Shown piece after piece: positions 63,249-64,000 of a stretch of DNA of 64,000 nucleotides. The stretch is from positions 1 through 64,000 of the forward strand of contig NZ_UWOE01000001.1 in the NCBI RefSeq assembly GCF_900604355.1, given 5' to 3'. The stretch comes from Luxibacter massiliensis (GTDB lineage: Bacteria > Bacillota > Clostridia > Lachnospirales > Lachnospiraceae). The notes beneath the pieces were generated by a model. It was not told the origin of the DNA and made no database searches. It worked only from the letters and a program-made list of their open reading frames with translations. Numbering within the stretch: position 1 is the stretch's first letter; every line of letters begins with the position of its first letter. The position numbers and the translations under genes are program-made.

Positions 63249-64000
63249 ATGGATTATATCATTGAAACAGAAAATCTTACGAAGCGATACGGAACAGCCA
63301 CCGTTGTCGATAAGGTAAATCTTCATGTGCCAAAGGGCAAAATTTATGGTTTGCTCGGCAGAAACGGAGCAGGCAAAACCACAGCAATGAAAATGATGTT
63401 GCAGCTTGCTTTCCCAACGGAGGGAACGGTACGCTTGTTTGGCACAAACTATAAGGAAAATATCCATACCCTTTATAGCAAAGTAGGCTCTATTATCGAA
63501 ACACCGGGATTTTACAGTAATTTAACAGGGTATGAGAATTTGCAAATTCTCGCTAAACTGCGAGGGGGAGTATCTAAAAGTGGAGTAGAAAAAGCTCTTG
63601 AAGTTGTGGGGCTGCATAAGGAGAAAAGAAAAGTCTTTTCCGATTATTCCCTCGGAATGAAGCAACGGCTTGGTATTGCCGCCGCCATTATGCACGAGCC
63701 GGAGCTTTTAATACTTGACGAACCGATTAACGGACTTGACCCCATTGGAATAGTTGAAATACGCTCATTTTTATCTGAACTTAGTCACAATCATGGCATT
63801 ACCATTTTTATCTCAAGCCATGTTTTAAGCGAGATTGAACAGATAGCAGATATTATCGGCGTTATGCACGAGGGGCATTTAGTAGAGGAAGTGAATATAT
63901 CCGAGCTTCACAAAAGGAATCGAAAATACATTCAATTTGATTTATCTGACAGTGAGATAGCCGGAAAGATTTTAGAAAACCACTACCACATGACGGATTT
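63249..64000 (+). CDS. ABC transporter ATP-binding protein (BcrA/lantibiotic-immunity type), partial
   Basis: The first 250 codons of an ATPase that runs past the window end. Walker A GRNGAGKTT is at about residues 37-45, the signature reads SLGMKQRLG in place of LSGGQ, Walker B is LLILDEP, and the H-loop is SSHVLS. The signature variant and the sequence IETPGFYSNLTGYENL are typical of bacitracin or lantibiotic self-protection transporters; a permease gene is expected next. AAAGGAGAA precedes ATG 63249. The upstream membrane XRE regulator suggests antibiotic-responsive control. Confidence 0.93.
   Translation, partial: MDYIIETENLTKRYGTATVVDKVNLHVPKGKIYGLLGRNGAGKTTAMKMMLQLAFPTEGTVRLFGTNYKENIHTLYSKVGSIIETPGFYSNLTGYENLQILAKLRGGVSKSGVEKALEVVGLHKEKRKVFSDYSLGMKQRLGIAAAIMHEPELLILDEPINGLDPIGIVEIRSFLSELSHNHGITIFISSHVLSEIEQIADIIGVMHEGHLVEEVNISELHKRNRKYIQFDLSDSEIAGKILENHYHMTD

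Overview
The window looks like an integrative and conjugative element (Tn1549/CTn-type) from a low-to-moderate-GC gut Firmicute, most likely a Lachnospiraceae-type Clostridium. The reasons are strong AGGAGG ribosome sites, TATAAT/TTGACA promoters, the gene families present (Maff2, PrgI, VirB4, DUF3789, DUF4315, DUF4366, DUF5688, SpaA-type adhesin, YodL) and their tight co-directional order. No chromosomal marker, tRNA, attachment site or element integrase is visible, so both element ends probably lie outside the window. The VirD4 coupling protein is also not here and is presumably to the left.

Layout. (1) 1-28.9 kb, + strand: type IV secretion and processing operon with a Maff2 tail, VirB6-like channel protein, PrgI, VirB4 ATPase, DUF3789, a large 3D/M23/NlpC-P60 wall hydrolase, DUF4315, DUF4366, topoisomerase III, a 2098-residue cell-wall-anchored SpaA adhesin, DUF5688, a 2443-residue ArdC/methylase/helicase giant and a YodL-domain protein. 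A complete TnpV-like gene is nested in another frame inside the linker of the giant gene. (2) 29-37.6 kb: a type I restriction-modification locus (HTH, hsdR, hsdM, hsdS) followed by a tyrosine recombinase and inverted silent hsdS cassettes, the architecture of a phase-variable specificity switch. (3) 37.6-40.3 kb: a complete IS66-family element with an 8-bp target duplication. (4) 40.3-53.5 kb, + strand: a compact defence-like operon with DUF6361, a phospholipase-D-fold protein, an SF2 helicase, an unknown 211-residue protein and a GIY-YIG/DUF4357 nuclease. It is followed by an ADP-ribose module (macro domain plus C-terminal DNA-binding-like region, small protein, ADP-ribosylglycohydrolase) and a SIMPL-domain gene cut in two by an IS3-family element. 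(5) 53.5-56.3 kb: relaxase and MobC on the minus strand, a candidate oriT, and a divergent NUDIX gene. (6) 56.3-61.7 kb: ImmA-like peptidase and XRE repressor divergent from a Y-family polymerase, then small regulators including two sigma-region-4-like proteins. (7) 61.7-64 kb: a second small cargo with XRE, HTH and membrane-XRE regulators and the start of a bacitracin/lantibiotic-immunity-type ABC transporter that runs off the window.

How it fits together. The left third builds and powers the mating channel and opens the recipient or donor wall. The relaxase, MobC and topoisomerase process DNA, and the ArdC/methylase/helicase giant may protect incoming DNA. The middle is a defence cargo with switchable methylation specificity and a helicase/nuclease operon. 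The ImmA/XRE/polymerase block resembles the SOS-linked control modules of other Gram-positive mobile elements.

The best candidates for something under-described are the DUF6361-PLD-helicase operon with its nuclease and ADP-ribose neighbours, the nested tnpV gene, and a shared C-terminal tail on three proteins of the conjugation region.
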